DNA from: Anaerobacterium chartisolvens
Lineage (GTDB): Bacteria; Bacillota; Clostridia; Acetivibrionales; DSM-27016
Assembly: GCF_003337415.1 (NCBI RefSeq)
Contig: NZ_QPJT01000007.1
Coordinates: forward strand, 1-64,000
DNA length: 64,000 nucleotides
Direction of reading: 5' to 3'
In this document: positions 55,676-64,000 of the stretch, one piece after another
Layout of the letters: each line of letters begins with the position of its first letter
Numbering within the stretch: the first letter of the stretch is position 1
Notes under the pieces: generated by a model
Database searches by the model: none
What the model was told of the DNA's origin: nothing
Seen by the model: the letters and a program-made list of their open reading frames with translations, nothing else
Translations under genes and position numbers: made by a program

Positions 55676-56671
55676 CTACTCATACCTCAGTCCAAAATGC
55701 TCATATGCCAGCTTTGTGGCAATTCTCCCCCTCGGAGTTTTATTAATAAATCCAAGCTGCAGCAGGTAGGGCTCATAAACATCTTCTATTGTTTCCGTTT
55801 CCTCTCCTATAGACGCGGCAAGCGTTTCTAAGCCCACAGGGCCTCCCGCAAACTTGTCTATTATGCTCATAAGCATGTTCCTGTCCACTCCGTCAAGGCC
55901 TATAGGGTCTATCTCAAGCGCATTAAGCGACATCCTTGCCACCTCTTTTGTAATATAGCCTTCTGCCCGTACCTGCGCAAAATCCCTCACCCTTTTAAGC
56001 AGTCTGTTGGATATTCTGGGGGTTCCCCTTGACCTGCCGGATATTTCATCCGCTCCCTCTTCATCGATCTCTATTCCCAGAATACCGGCTGATCTTTTCA
56101 CAATGAGCTTAAGCTCCTGGGGAGAATACATTTCAAGCCTGTTTATGACTCCGAACCTGTCCCTTAGAGGCGCAGTCAAAAGCCCTGCCCTTGTCGTTGC
56201 CCCTATAAGCGTGAATTTGGGCAGATCCAGCCTTATAGAGCGTGCGCTGGGGCCCTTTCCGATTATTATATCCAGAGCATAGTCCTCCATAGCGGGGTAT
56301 AGTATCTCCTCAACACTTCTGTTCAGCCTGTGTATCTCATCTATAAAAAGAACGTCATAATTGCCCAGATTAGTTAAAATAGCCGCCAGATCCCCCGGCT
56401 TCTCAATGGCAGGGCCTGACGTTATTCTGATATTGACCCCCAGCTCGGACGCAATTATGCTTGCAAGGGTTGTCTTGCCAAGTCCTGGAGGCCCATACAG
56501 TAAAACGTGATCCAATGCCTCATTTCTCCTTCTCGCAGCCTCTATAAAAACAGTCAGGTTTTCCTTGACCTTTGCCTGTCCCACATAATCGCTTAATTTC
56601 CTTGGCCTTAAGCTGAACTCATCACGATCCTCCTGCTTCACTTCACAACCAACGAGTCTTTCCTCCTCCAT
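55676..56671 (-). CDS. ruvB: Holliday junction branch migration ATPase RuvB
   Basis: The hexameric AAA+ motor that drives branch migration with RuvA. The 331 residues show [13 protein letters not shown], Walker A GPPGLGKT, Walker [11 protein letters not shown], sensor region GATTRAG and the C-terminal winged helix ([22 protein letters not shown]). It is the last gene of ruvC-ruvA-ruvB. A GGGAGGG lies somewhat far (about 13 nt) from the ATG. Confidence 0.97.
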   Translation of the reverse strand: MEEERLVGCEVKQEDRDEFSLRPRKLSDYVGQAKVKENLTVFIEAARRRNEALDHVLLYGPPGLGKTTLASIIASELGVNIRITSGPAIEKPGDLAAILTNLGNYDVLFIDEIHRLNRSVEEILYPAMEDYALDIIIGKGPSARSIRLDLPKFTLIGATTRAGLLTAPLRDRFGVINRLEMYSPQELKLIVKRSAGILGIEIDEEGADEISGRSRGTPRISNRLLKRVRDFAQVRAEGYITKEVARMSLNALEIDPIGLDGVDRNMLMSIIDKFAGGPVGLETLAASIGEETETIEDVYEPYLLQLGFINKTPRGRIATKLAYEHFGLRYE

Positions 56672-56692
56672 CTCTGCCCAAAACCCTCCCCA

Positions 56693-57298
56693 TTATCTAA
56701 TCAATCCCTTTAGCGCGTTCTTTACTATCAATTCAAGCTCCATACCCTCAGAGTATACGGCAGAAACCGCCCTGCTTGCCTCTAAGGGGGTATACCCCAG
56801 CACTATAAGCGCACTGATAGCCTCAGCAGCGCCTGTTCTCTGCCTGTCTGCCTCCGCGCTCTGTTCCCCTGCATTATTGACAGCGTCAAGCTGCTGCTTT
56901 TTCATTTTGTCCTTGAGCTCCAGTATTATTCTTTGAGCCATCTTGTTTCCGATTCCCGGAGCCCTTGTAAGTGTTTTTGCATCATCTGTAATTACGGCAA
57001 GCCCGAATTTGGAGGGCGGAACCGAGGATATAACAGAAATAGCCGCCTTAGGCCCCACCCCCGACACTGATATCAGCAGCTCGAACATTCCCATTTCCTC
57101 CTGCGTGGCAAAGCCGTAAATATTCATTATGTCCTCTCTCACATAAAGGTGGGTATGCAGCTTTACCGAAGTTCCTATTCCCCCCGCAGACTCAATAGTC
57201 GATATTGCGGTAAATATCTTGTATCCCACCCCGCTGGCCTCAACCACTATGTAATCATTTCCCTTATATTCAAGCGTACCCTTTATGTATGCAAACAT
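56693..57298 (-). CDS. ruvA: Holliday junction DNA-binding protein RuvA
   Basis: The tetrameric junction-binding subunit, 201 residues. It starts FAYIKGTLEYKGNDYIVVEA (OB fold), has two helix-hairpin-helix motifs around LISVSGVGPKAA and APGIGNKMAQRI, and a short C-terminal domain (LGYTPLEASRAV) that binds RuvB. The ATG follows GGGGAG. Confidence 0.97.
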   Translation of the reverse strand: MFAYIKGTLEYKGNDYIVVEASGVGYKIFTAISTIESAGGIGTSVKLHTHLYVREDIMNIYGFATQEEMGMFELLISVSGVGPKAAISVISSVPPSKFGLAVITDDAKTLTRAPGIGNKMAQRIILELKDKMKKQQLDAVNNAGEQSAEADRQRTGAAEAISALIVLGYTPLEASRAVSAVYSEGMELELIVKNALKGLIR

Positions 57299-57323
57299 TC
57301 TAAAAGCTCCCCTTTATATCTTC

Positions 57324-57812
57324 TTAAAGCCCGTAGGCACCCATTCTGTGTGAATGTGCATGGCACACCGCCACTGCCAGCGCGTCGGCAACATCGTCGG
57401 GCTTGGGTATCGAAGGAAGGTTTAATATAATCTTAACCATTTGCTGCATCTGTGACTTTTCAGCCCTTCCATATCCCGCAACCGCCTGCTTTACCTGAAG
57501 GGGTGTATACTCAAAAACCTCAACCCCCGACCTTGCCGCTGCAAGCACCGCCACTCCCCTTCCATGTCCCACGGTGAGCGCAGTCTTTATATTTTTGTTA
57601 AAAAACAGCTCCTCTATTGAAACAGCTCCCGGCTTGTATCTCTCTATCAGCTCCCCTAGCCTGTCACTCAGCACCAGAAGCCTGTCGGGCAGCTTCATTG
57701 AGGACTGTGTGGTTACAGCCCCATAGTCTATTACCGAAAATTTGTTCCCCTCATATTTTACTACACCATACCCCGTTATTGCAAATCCGGGATCAATACC
57801 CATTATTACCAT
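57324..57812 (-). CDS. ruvC: Holliday junction resolvase RuvC
   Basis: The endonuclease that cuts Holliday junctions, 162 residues. The catalytic acid residues are seen in [23 protein letters not shown] and [14 protein letters not shown]. It is the first gene of the ruvCAB operon. GGGGG is 5 nt before the ATG. The promoter must lie in the 177 bp before argG, on the opposite strand. Confidence 0.96.
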   Translation of the reverse strand: MVIMGIDPGFAITGYGVVKYEGNKFSVIDYGAVTTQSSMKLPDRLLVLSDRLGELIERYKPGAVSIEELFFNKNIKTALTVGHGRGVAVLAAARSGVEVFEYTPLQVKQAVAGYGRAEKSQMQQMVKIILNLPSIPKPDDVADALAVAVCHAHSHRMGAYGL

Positions 57813-57843
57813 TTAAGCCCCCGCCGCCTTTATGTATTATTGC

Positions 57844-57877
57844 TGAATAATTATTAAATTTCTTGCATATTTATGCA
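57844..57877. promoter_or_regulatory. Tandem ARG-box-like sites before argG
   Basis: TGAATAATTATTAA (57844-57857) matches the ARG box TGAATWWWWATTCA at 13 of 14 positions, and TGCATATTTATGCA (57864-57877) at 12 of 14. Their starts are 20 bp apart, close to the spacing of paired boxes for hexameric ArgR/AhrC. The second overlaps the -35 box of the argG promoter, as expected for arginine repression. Confidence 0.65.
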
Positions 57878-57891
57878 CGCTATTGTATAAT
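57863..57891 (+). promoter_or_regulatory. Sigma-A promoter of argGH
   Basis: TTGCAT (57863-57868) and TATAAT (57886-57891) are 17 bp apart. The leader to the argG ATG would be about 90 nt, with no clear structure. Confidence 0.6.
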
Positions 57892-57989
57892 AACAAACAA
57901 TAAATTATAATAAATTCTGAAAAGCAATCAAATATTATAATATATTGACTTTGTTATTTATTTTAACATATTTATAAGGAGGAATGTAC

Positions 57990-59207
57990 ATGAGCGCCAA
58001 AGAAAAAGTAATTCTTGCCTATTCGGGTGGATTGGATACATCAATTATAATTCCGTGGCTGAAGGAAAACTATGACTATGAGGTTATAGCCATGGCGGGA
58101 GACGTAGGACAGGGAGAAGAGCTCGATCCTTTAAACGAAAAGGCCATAAAAACGGGAGCAAGCAAAATATACATAGAGGATTTAAAGGAGGAATTCATAA
58201 CTGACTTTATTTATCCCACTCTTAAGGCGGGAGCGGTTTATGAAGGGAAATACCTTCTCGGCACCTCCTTTGCAAGGCCCGTAATAGCAAAAAGAATGGT
58301 CGAAATTGCAGAAAAGGAAGGTGCTACAGCTATTTGCCACGGCGCCACCGGAAAAGGAAACGATCAGGTGAGGTTTGAACTCACCGTAAAGGCTCTTGCC
58401 CCCCACCTTAAAATAATAGCTCCATGGAGAATATGGGACATCAAGTCAAGAGAGGATGCCATAGACTACGCACAGGCAAGGAATATTCCAATCCCCGTTA
58501 CAAAGAAGGATAACTACAGCATGGACAGGAACCTGTGGCATTTGAGCCATGAGGGTCAGGATCTTGAGGACCCTTGGAACGAGCCCCAGTATGAAAAGCT
58601 TTTAAAGCTGATGGTTTCTCCTGAGAAAGCTCCCGACAGGCCGGCATATGTTGAGCTTGAGTTTGAAAAGGGCATACCTAAGAAGATAAACGGAGTTGAA
58701 TATTCTCCCATTGAGACGATGAATGTTTTAAACAAGCTGGCTGCGGAAAACGGTGTCGGCATAGTGGACATGGTGGAAAACAGGCTTGTGGGAATGAAGT
58801 CCCGCGGAGTATACGAAACTCCGGGCGGCACCATATTATATGCCGCGCACAGAGAGCTTGAGCTTCTGTGCATAGACAGGGACACTCTTCATTATAAGGA
58901 CATTATTTCCCAGAGGTTTGCCGAGCTTGTATATTTCGGGCAGTGGTATACTCCATTAAGAGAAGCACTGTCGGCTTTTGTTGATGTTACGCAGCAAACA
59001 GTGACGGGTACTGTGAGAATGAAGCTGTATAAGGGAAATTGTATGCCCGCGGGAGCAAAGTCTCCATACTCTCTGTACAGCGAGGAGCTGTCCACCTTCG
59101 GAAGGGATGCCGTTTACAATCAAAAGGATGCCGAAGGCTTCATAAACCTCTTCGGGCTTCCCATGAAGGTCAGGGCATTAATGCTTGAAAATAATAAAGA
59201 AAAGTAG
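57990..59207 (+). CDS. argG: Argininosuccinate synthase
   Basis: Joins citrulline and aspartate using ATP in arginine synthesis. The 405 residues start with [12 protein letters not shown], the P-loop-like PP motif, and include [26 protein letters not shown] and the segment [19 protein letters not shown]. The ATG at 57990 is 7 nt after GGAGG; an ATG 6 nt earlier is too close to it. It is followed by argH with 16 bp between. Confidence 0.97.
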   Translation: MSAKEKVILAYSGGLDTSIIIPWLKENYDYEVIAMAGDVGQGEELDPLNEKAIKTGASKIYIEDLKEEFITDFIYPTLKAGAVYEGKYLLGTSFARPVIAKRMVEIAEKEGATAICHGATGKGNDQVRFELTVKALAPHLKIIAPWRIWDIKSREDAIDYAQARNIPIPVTKKDNYSMDRNLWHLSHEGQDLEDPWNEPQYEKLLKLMVSPEKAPDRPAYVELEFEKGIPKKINGVEYSPIETMNVLNKLAAENGVGIVDMVENRLVGMKSRGVYETPGGTILYAAHRELELLCIDRDTLHYKDIISQRFAELVYFGQWYTPLREALSAFVDVTQQTVTGTVRMKLYKGNCMPAGAKSPYSLYSEELSTFGRDAVYNQKDAEGFINLFGLPMKVRALMLENNKEK

Positions 59208-59223
59208 ACAGGTGGCTGAAGGA

Positions 59224-60600
59224 ATGAAACTTTGGGGCGGAAGATTTGAAAAAAGCACCGACAAGCTTGTAGATGATTTTAATTCCTCTATAAGCTTTGA
59301 CTGCCGCTTATACAGGCAGGATATTTTAGGAAGCATAGCACATTCTCGTATGCTTGGGAAATGCGGTATAATATCCGTGGAGGACTCGGCGCTTATACAA
59401 AAAACACTGGCGGAAATTTTGTCCGATATAGAAAAGGGACTTGTGGAGTTTGAGGTGGATGCCGAGGACATACACATGAACATAGAGAAAATACTGATAT
59501 CACGCATAGGGGATGTCGGAAAAAGGCTTCACACAGGCAGGAGCAGAAACGATCAGGTGGCTCTCGACATCAGAATGTACTTAAGAGACGAGTCGGCCTC
59601 TGTAACGGAAATGCTGGTTTCTCTCGGCAAAACAATAATTGATACGGCGAAAAGCAGTCTGGACATAATAATGCCGGGATACACGCACCTGCAAAGGGCT
59701 CAGCCAATAACACTGGCTCATCACATGATGGCATATTTACAGATGTTCAAAAGAGACATAGAAAGGCTTTCCGACTGTGCAAGAAGGATAAATGTTATGC
59801 CTCTCGGCTCGGGCGCTCTGGCAGGAACAACCTACGCTCTGGACAGGCAGATGGTTGCCGATGAACTGGGCTTTGCGGCAATTACCGAGAACAGCCTTGA
59901 CGGGGTAAGCGACAGGGATTTCGCCATTGAGCTGGCCTCCTGCCTCTCTATCATAATGATGCACTTAAGCCGGTTCAGTGAAGAGCTTATTATGTGGTCG
60001 TCCCATGAATTCGGCTTTGTGGAAATGGATGATGCCTACAGCACGGGAAGCAGCATTATGCCCCAAAAGAAAAACCCCGACGTCGCAGAGCTGGTGAGAG
60101 GAAAGACGGGAAGGGTTTATGGGGATCTCATGGCGCTGCTGACGGTAATGAAGTCTCTTCCTCTTGCGTACAACAAGGACATGCAGGAGGATAAGGAAGC
60201 TATCTTTGACGCTGTGGACACCGTAAAAATGTGCCTGCCCGTTTTTACGCGTATGCTGGCAACCATTAAAATACGCTCCGAAAATATGTACAGGGCAGCT
60301 CAGGGCGGCTTTACAAATGCCACTGATGTTGCCGATTACCTTGTTAAAAAGGGGATACCCTTCAGAAATGCTCACGAAATCACGGGAAAAATGGTTCTTT
60401 ACTGCATTGACAGAGGAAAGCCCATAGATGATCTCAGTATGGAAGAGTTCAAAAGCTTTTCCGAAAATATACAGCAGGATATCTATACCGAAATAAGCCT
60501 TGAAAAATGTGTTTCGGGAAGAGGCCTGCCTGGAGGCCCTTCAAGGGAAAGCGTGCTTAAATCCATAGAAAATGCCGAGAAATTTTTGAGCATGTTCTAG
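59224..60600 (+). CDS. argH: Argininosuccinate lyase
   Basis: The last enzyme of arginine synthesis, splitting argininosuccinate into arginine and fumarate. The 458 residues include [15 protein letters not shown] at the start, [29 protein letters not shown] and the signature [12 protein letters not shown]. The ATG at 59224 is preceded by AGGTGG; an earlier in-frame ATG overlaps argG and would add residues not typical of the family. A terminator follows. Confidence 0.97.
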   Translation: MKLWGGRFEKSTDKLVDDFNSSISFDCRLYRQDILGSIAHSRMLGKCGIISVEDSALIQKTLAEILSDIEKGLVEFEVDAEDIHMNIEKILISRIGDVGKRLHTGRSRNDQVALDIRMYLRDESASVTEMLVSLGKTIIDTAKSSLDIIMPGYTHLQRAQPITLAHHMMAYLQMFKRDIERLSDCARRINVMPLGSGALAGTTYALDRQMVADELGFAAITENSLDGVSDRDFAIELASCLSIIMMHLSRFSEELIMWSSHEFGFVEMDDAYSTGSSIMPQKKNPDVAELVRGKTGRVYGDLMALLTVMKSLPLAYNKDMQEDKEAIFDAVDTVKMCLPVFTRMLATIKIRSENMYRAAQGGFTNATDVADYLVKKGIPFRNAHEITGKMVLYCIDRGKPIDDLSMEEFKSFSENIQQDIYTEISLEKCVSGRGLPGGPSRESVLKSIENAEKFLSMF

Positions 60601-60624
60601 GGAAAACTTTCTTAAAAAAATACG

Positions 60625-60664
60625 GGGCTGACGCAAAACACAATATCCCGTTCTGCGTCAGCCC
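60625..60664 (+). terminator. Rho-independent terminator of argGH
   Basis: GGGCTGACGCA and TGCGTCAGCCC form an 11-bp stem, followed by TTAAAATTTTT. It may also serve the convergent retropepsin-like gene. Confidence 0.9.
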
Positions 60665-60673
60665 TTAAAATTT

Positions 60674-61060
60674 TTATCCTTTAAAGCTTACTGTTAACTC
60701 CTTTAAATCGATCTGTGCATCAAGTTTTAGCAGTATATCAAGTCCTAAAAGTCCGTTTATGTCACCATGAGGATCTATAACTCCAAAATCAAGCTTAATA
60801 CCGTCCAGTTTTATGTTACCTATTTCGACATAATCTACAGCTTTACTGAAAAAGCTGTGCAAATCACCGCCTATCCCATAATAACTGTTAACTGAGTCAC
60901 TATTAATGGCTTCAATTCCAATATCCAGTACAGTATCCGGAGAAATAAGAGTTTCAACGGCTCCGGTGTCCAAAACAATATTATTGATTACTTTTTCCTG
61001 GCCAAGATAATTTAACTTAAGTGAGGTAAATAAAAGCCCTCCGCGAAGTTCCAATTTCAT
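60674..61060 (-). CDS. Retropepsin-like aspartic protease (clan AA), small
   Basis: A 128-residue protein with one catalytic motif, LDTGAVETLI (D31-T-G33), and the matching GLLGLDIL near residue 105. This is the fold of retroviral-type aspartic proteases that work as dimers. No signal peptide or membrane helix is seen. Single-domain proteins of this kind occur in clostridia, with unknown substrates. Its ATG overlaps the stop of the upstream gene by 1 nt (TAATG), so the two are coupled. The family assignment is good, the role unknown. Confidence 0.82.
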   Translation of the reverse strand: MKLELRGGLLFTSLKLNYLGQEKVINNIVLDTGAVETLISPDTVLDIGIEAINSDSVNSYYGIGGDLHSFFSKAVDYVEIGNIKLDGIKLDFGVIDPHGDINGLLGLDILLKLDAQIDLKELTVSFKG

Positions 61061-61305
61061 TAGCTTACACCCCTAAATCCAAAAATCTTCTTTATCGGTA
61101 TTTCCAGCTTTTCATTGGAGGTATGAAAAACTATAATATCATTCTTTGCCCGAGCCAGCTCCATTGTAGCTTCTTTATTATCGTCAAAAGCTTTTATTAC
61201 TGCAATGTCATCTATATACCGAACACCATTTTCAATATGTCCTTCAAGAACCTGCATTTTTACAAACCTGCCGGGGTAAATTTTCCTTACTTCTTCCCAT
61301 TTCAT
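61060..61305 (-). CDS. Conserved hypothetical protein paired with the retropepsin-like gene
   Basis: An 81-residue acidic-basic mixed protein with an opening KWEEVRKIYPGRFVKMQVLE, then GVRYIDDIAVIKAFDD and a tail IKKIFGFRG. I know similar proteins as clostridial hypotheticals next to retropepsin-like genes, but no function. It has no membrane helix. The coupling with the protease suggests a substrate, an inhibitor or a toxin/antitoxin-like partner; none is shown. GGGGG lies upstream, and a TATAAT-type -10 box is about 60 nt before the ATG. Confidence 0.7.
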   Translation of the reverse strand: MKWEEVRKIYPGRFVKMQVLEGHIENGVRYIDDIAVIKAFDDNKEATMELARAKNDIIVFHTSNEKLEIPIKKIFGFRGVS

Positions 61306-61440
61306 CTGTTATACACCCCCTTAAACCTTTTATACAATTTATTATACTACATTTAAGAGTATAATAGTATTGGGTGCTCTTATTTTACAATTGCTTCAAA
61401 TACTGCTTTAAATAGATGTTATCTATAAGGCAGCCCTTCT

Positions 61441-64000
61441 TTATTTCCTCAGGCTTGCCAGCCTTTCCGCCACCTTCTCGTACATATCCCTGTACTTCTG
61501 CTGCTTTGCCCTCTCCTCTTCAATGACCTTTGCGGGTGCCTTGGAGGTAAAGCCTGGATTATTCAGCTTTCCGTCAACCCTTGCAAGCTCCTTCTCAAGA
61601 TTGGCCTTCTCCTTCTCAAGCCTCTCCTGCTCCTTCTCAAGATCTATAAGCTCATTTAGCGGTATGAAAATTTCCGCTCCCTCAATTATTGCAGCCACAG
61701 CGTCCTCTGGAATGTCCGTTTTGTCATCTTGAACCACAACCTCCGAAGCACCGCCAAGCCTTTCAAAGAATCCCTTTGTCTCCTCAAGCGTATTCCTGCT
61801 GCCGGAGTGTGACGCAACAAAAATAACCCTTGCCTTTTTAGAAGGCGGAACATTCATTTCGGCCCTTATGTTTCTTATGCTGCGGATGGACTCCATTACA
61901 AGCCTGAGCTTTTCCTCATCCCCTGGGAAGCTGTATTCCTCCTTGTATTCCGGCCAGCTTGAAATCATTATGCTGTCATCCTCATTAATAAGGTGTGTGT
62001 ATATCTCCTCTGTTATAAACGGCATATACGGATGCAGAAGCTTCATGGAGCTGCCCAGAACATAATTTAAAACAAACTGCGCCTCAAGCCTTGCCGCGCT
62101 TTCACTGTCGTACAGCCTTGGCTTTACCAGCTCAATATACCAGTCGCAAAACTCTTCCCATATAAACTCATACACCTTTTGCAGAGCTATTCCCAGCTCA
62201 AACCGTTCAAGGTTTTCCGTTACCTCCTTTATAAGAGTGTTTACCCTGCTCAATATCCACTTGTCGGCAGAGGTAAGTCTTGAAGGGTCCACCTTGGAAA
62301 AATCCAAACCCTCCTCAAAGTTCATTAAAACAAACCTTGACGCGTTCCATATTTTGTTTGCAAAATTCCTGCTTGACTCAATTTTATCGGTTGAAAACCT
62401 CAAATCATTTCCGGGAGAGTTGCCTATGCTAATCGCAAACCTAAGAGCGTCGGTGCCGTATTGCTCTATAACGTCAAGCGGATCAATCCCGTTCCCCAGC
62501 GACTTGCTCATCTTCCGCCCCTGCGCGTCTCTCACAAGCCCGTGTATCAGCACATGCTTAAACGGCTCCTTTTCCATATGCTCCACACCTGAAAAAATCA
62601 TCCTTGCCACCCAGAAAAATATTATGTCGTAACCCGTTACCAGCACATCGGTGGGATAGAAATATTTCAGATCCTCGGTATTTTCAGGCCAGCCAAGGGT
62701 AGAAAACGGCCACAGTGCGGAGCTGAACCATGTGTCAAGGGTATCAGCATCCTGCTGAATTCTGCTGCTTCCGCATTTTGGGCATACATCGGGCATGTCG
62801 CTCTCCACCATCATATTCCCGCACTCAAGGCAGTAGTATGCCGGAATCCTGTGTCCCCACCAAAGCTGTCTTGAAATACACCAGTCCTGTATATTTTCCA
62901 TCCAGTTAAAATAAATTTTTGAAAACCTGTCGGGAACAAACCTGACAGTACCGTTTTTTACAACCTCAATAGCGGGCTCCGCAAGAGGCTTCATTTTAAC
63001 ATACCACTGCTTGGATATTAAAGGCTCTACCACCGTGCTGCATCTCTGGCAGGTTCCTACATTGTGGGTATGCGGCTGTACCTTCACCAGCAAATCCAGC
63101 TCCTTTAAGTCCTCTACAATGCGGCCTCTGGCCTCATACCTGTCCATGCCGGCATATTGTCCAGCTTCCTCATTCATTCTTCCCTTGTCAGTCATAACTC
63201 TTATCTGCTTTAAGCCGTGCCTCAAGCCAACCTCAAAGTCATTGGGGTCATGGGCGGGTGTTATTTTAACTACTCCCGTTCCAAAGTCCTTCTCTACATA
63301 GCTGTCCGCAATAACAGGTATTTCCCTGTTAATCAGCGGAAGAACTACCTTTTTACCGACAAGATGACTGTATCTTTCATCCTCGGGATGAACTGCAACC
63401 GCTGTATCTCCCAGCATTGTTTCAGGTCTTGTTGTAGCTATTACAACATATTCCCCCGTGTCCTTAACAGGATATCTTATATGCCAGAAGCTGCCCTCCT
63501 TCTCCTCATACTCAACCTCAATGTCTGAAATAGAGGTATTACAGCTCGGGCACCAGTTTGTAATTCTCTCTCCCCTGTATATAAGGCCCTTTTTATACAG
63601 TCTCAAGAACACTTCCTTTACCGCCTCCGACAGCCCTTCATCCATTGTAAACCTTTCACGCTGCCAATCGCACGAGCTGCCCAGCTTTTTAAGCTGGTTG
63701 ACAATTCTTCCTCCATAGAGCGTTTTCCACTCCCACGCCCTTTCAAGGAATTTTTCCCTTCCCAGCATATCCTTTGTAAGTCCTTCCTTAGCCATGGCAT
63801 CAACAATTTTCGCCTCTGTGGCTATGCTGGCATGATCGGTGCCGGGGAGCCACAGCGTACTGTAGCCCTGCATCCTTTTCCATCTTATAAGAATGTCCTG
63901 CAGGGTATTGTCAAGAGCATGGCCCATGTGGAGCTGGCCTGTTATGTTTGGAGGCGGAATCACTATTGTAAACGGCTTTTTATTTTCATCGGCCTGCGCA
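61441..64000 (-). CDS. valS: Valyl-tRNA synthetase (5' end outside the window)
   Basis: Charges tRNA-Val. About 852 residues are visible. The frame continues past the right edge, where only some 30-40 N-terminal residues should be missing. Seen are [15 protein letters not shown] with the HIGH motif (HMGH), the editing domain after [16 protein letters not shown], the zinc-like [15 protein letters not shown] pairs, [11 protein letters not shown] (KMSKS) and the C-terminal coiled coil ([20 protein letters not shown]) that is typical of ValS. An internal GTG at 63963 is not the start, because the same frame remains open and conserved before it. A T-box leader is expected upstream but is outside the window. 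Confidence 0.97.
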   Translation of the reverse strand, partial: AQADENKKPFTIVIPPPNITGQLHMGHALDNTLQDILIRWKRMQGYSTLWLPGTDHASIATEAKIVDAMAKEGLTKDMLGREKFLERAWEWKTLYGGRIVNQLKKLGSSCDWQRERFTMDEGLSEAVKEVFLRLYKKGLIYRGERITNWCPSCNTSISDIEVEYEEKEGSFWHIRYPVKDTGEYVVIATTRPETMLGDTAVAVHPEDERYSHLVGKKVVLPLINREIPVIADSYVEKDFGTGVVKITPAHDPNDFEVGLRHGLKQIRVMTDKGRMNEEAGQYAGMDRYEARGRIVEDLKELDLLVKVQPHTHNVGTCQRCSTVVEPLISKQWYVKMKPLAEPAIEVVKNGTVRFVPDRFSKIYFNWMENIQDWCISRQLWWGHRIPAYYCLECGNMMVESDMPDVCPKCGSSRIQQDADTLDTWFSSALWPFSTLGWPENTEDLKYFYPTDVLVTGYDIIFFWVARMIFSGVEHMEKEPFKHVLIHGLVRDAQGRKMSKSLGNGIDPLDVIEQYGTDALRFAISIGNSPGNDLRFSTDKIESSRNFANKIWNASRFVLMNFEEGLDFSKVDPSRLTSADKWILSRVNTLIKEVTENLERFELGIALQKVYEFIWEEFCDWYIELVKPRLYDSESAARLEAQFVLNYVLGSSMKLLHPYMPFITEEIYTHLINEDDSIMISSWPEYKEEYSFPGDEEKLRLVMESIRSIRNIRAEMNVPPSKKARVIFVASHSGSRNTLEETKGFFERLGGASEVVVQDDKTDIPEDAVAAIIEGAEIFIPLNELIDLEKEQERLEKEKANLEKELARVDGKLNNPGFTSKAPAKVIEEERAKQQKYRDMYEKVAERLASLRK

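Overview
The window looks like the chromosome of an anaerobic, spore-forming, cellulose-using Firmicute of the Clostridium cluster III type (Acetivibrio / Ruminiclostridium relatives). The reasons are a cellobiose phosphorylase of the clostridial kind next to a LacI-type regulator, an alpha/beta small acid-soluble spore protein, a Spo0E-like protein and a YunB-like sporulation protein, a complete nine-gene V-type ATPase operon, clostridial-style strong GGAGG ribosome sites with frequent TTG/GTG starts, and AT-rich spacers. The species is an inference; no rRNA is present.

Layout. 1-3.5 kb: the 5' end of an apparent IS256-type transposase at the left edge, a 23S rRNA methyltransferase, and an ECF sigma / membrane anti-sigma-like pair. 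3.7-13.6 kb: a chemoreceptor, then envelope genes: a membrane M23 peptidase with its bactofilin, a YunB-like protein, a class A PBP and a class B PBP facing each other. 13.7-19.2 kb: a hairpin-preceded radical SAM gene, a 185-bp MITE-like repeat, then an operon of a membrane gluzincin peptidase, a FemAB-type aminoacyl transferase and an alanine-racemase-family protein. 19.2-26.6 kb: proBA, a DEAD-box helicase with a long leader, a DUF2975/XRE/DUF4173 membrane module and a metallophosphoesterase. 26.6-35.3 kb: the V-ATPase operon, whose ring subunit has the full set of residues that bind Na+ in Enterococcus hirae. 35.7-42 kb: pgi, spo0E-like, SASP, and a clpS-clpA-aat operon that forms a full N-degron pathway, then an M15 peptidase. 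42-46.5 kb: a membrane-anchored MutS-like ATPase, a protein made of five exact 40-residue zinc-type repeats, and a REP-associated tyrosine transposase bounded by inverted repeats. 46.6-51.9 kb: a two-tRNA unit (Gly, Arg) with its own promoter and terminator, the rph-rdgB-phosphoesterase operon, a double-AMIN amidase and queH. 52-57.8 kb: lacI-type regulator plus cellobiose phosphorylase with matching operators, and ruvCAB. 57.8-61.3 kb: argGH behind tandem ARG-box-like sites, then a two-gene retropepsin-like module. 61.4-64 kb: valS, running off the right edge.

How the genes fit together. Two themes dominate: cell-wall building and remodelling (PBPs, M23/bactofilin, FemAB/racemase, amidase, M15) and energy/metabolism of a fermenting sugar user (cellobiose phosphorylase, pgi, probable Na+ V-ATPase, proline and arginine synthesis). 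Most genes are ordinary core genes. The accessory signals most worth a second look are the RAYT element, the five-repeat Cys/His protein, the MITE-like element, the 72-nt palindrome before the radical SAM gene, the retropepsin pair, and a possible alternative-hairpin leader that covers the ribosome site of the M23 gene. I did not see a CRISPR array, prophage, rRNA operon or a clearly recognisable riboswitch.
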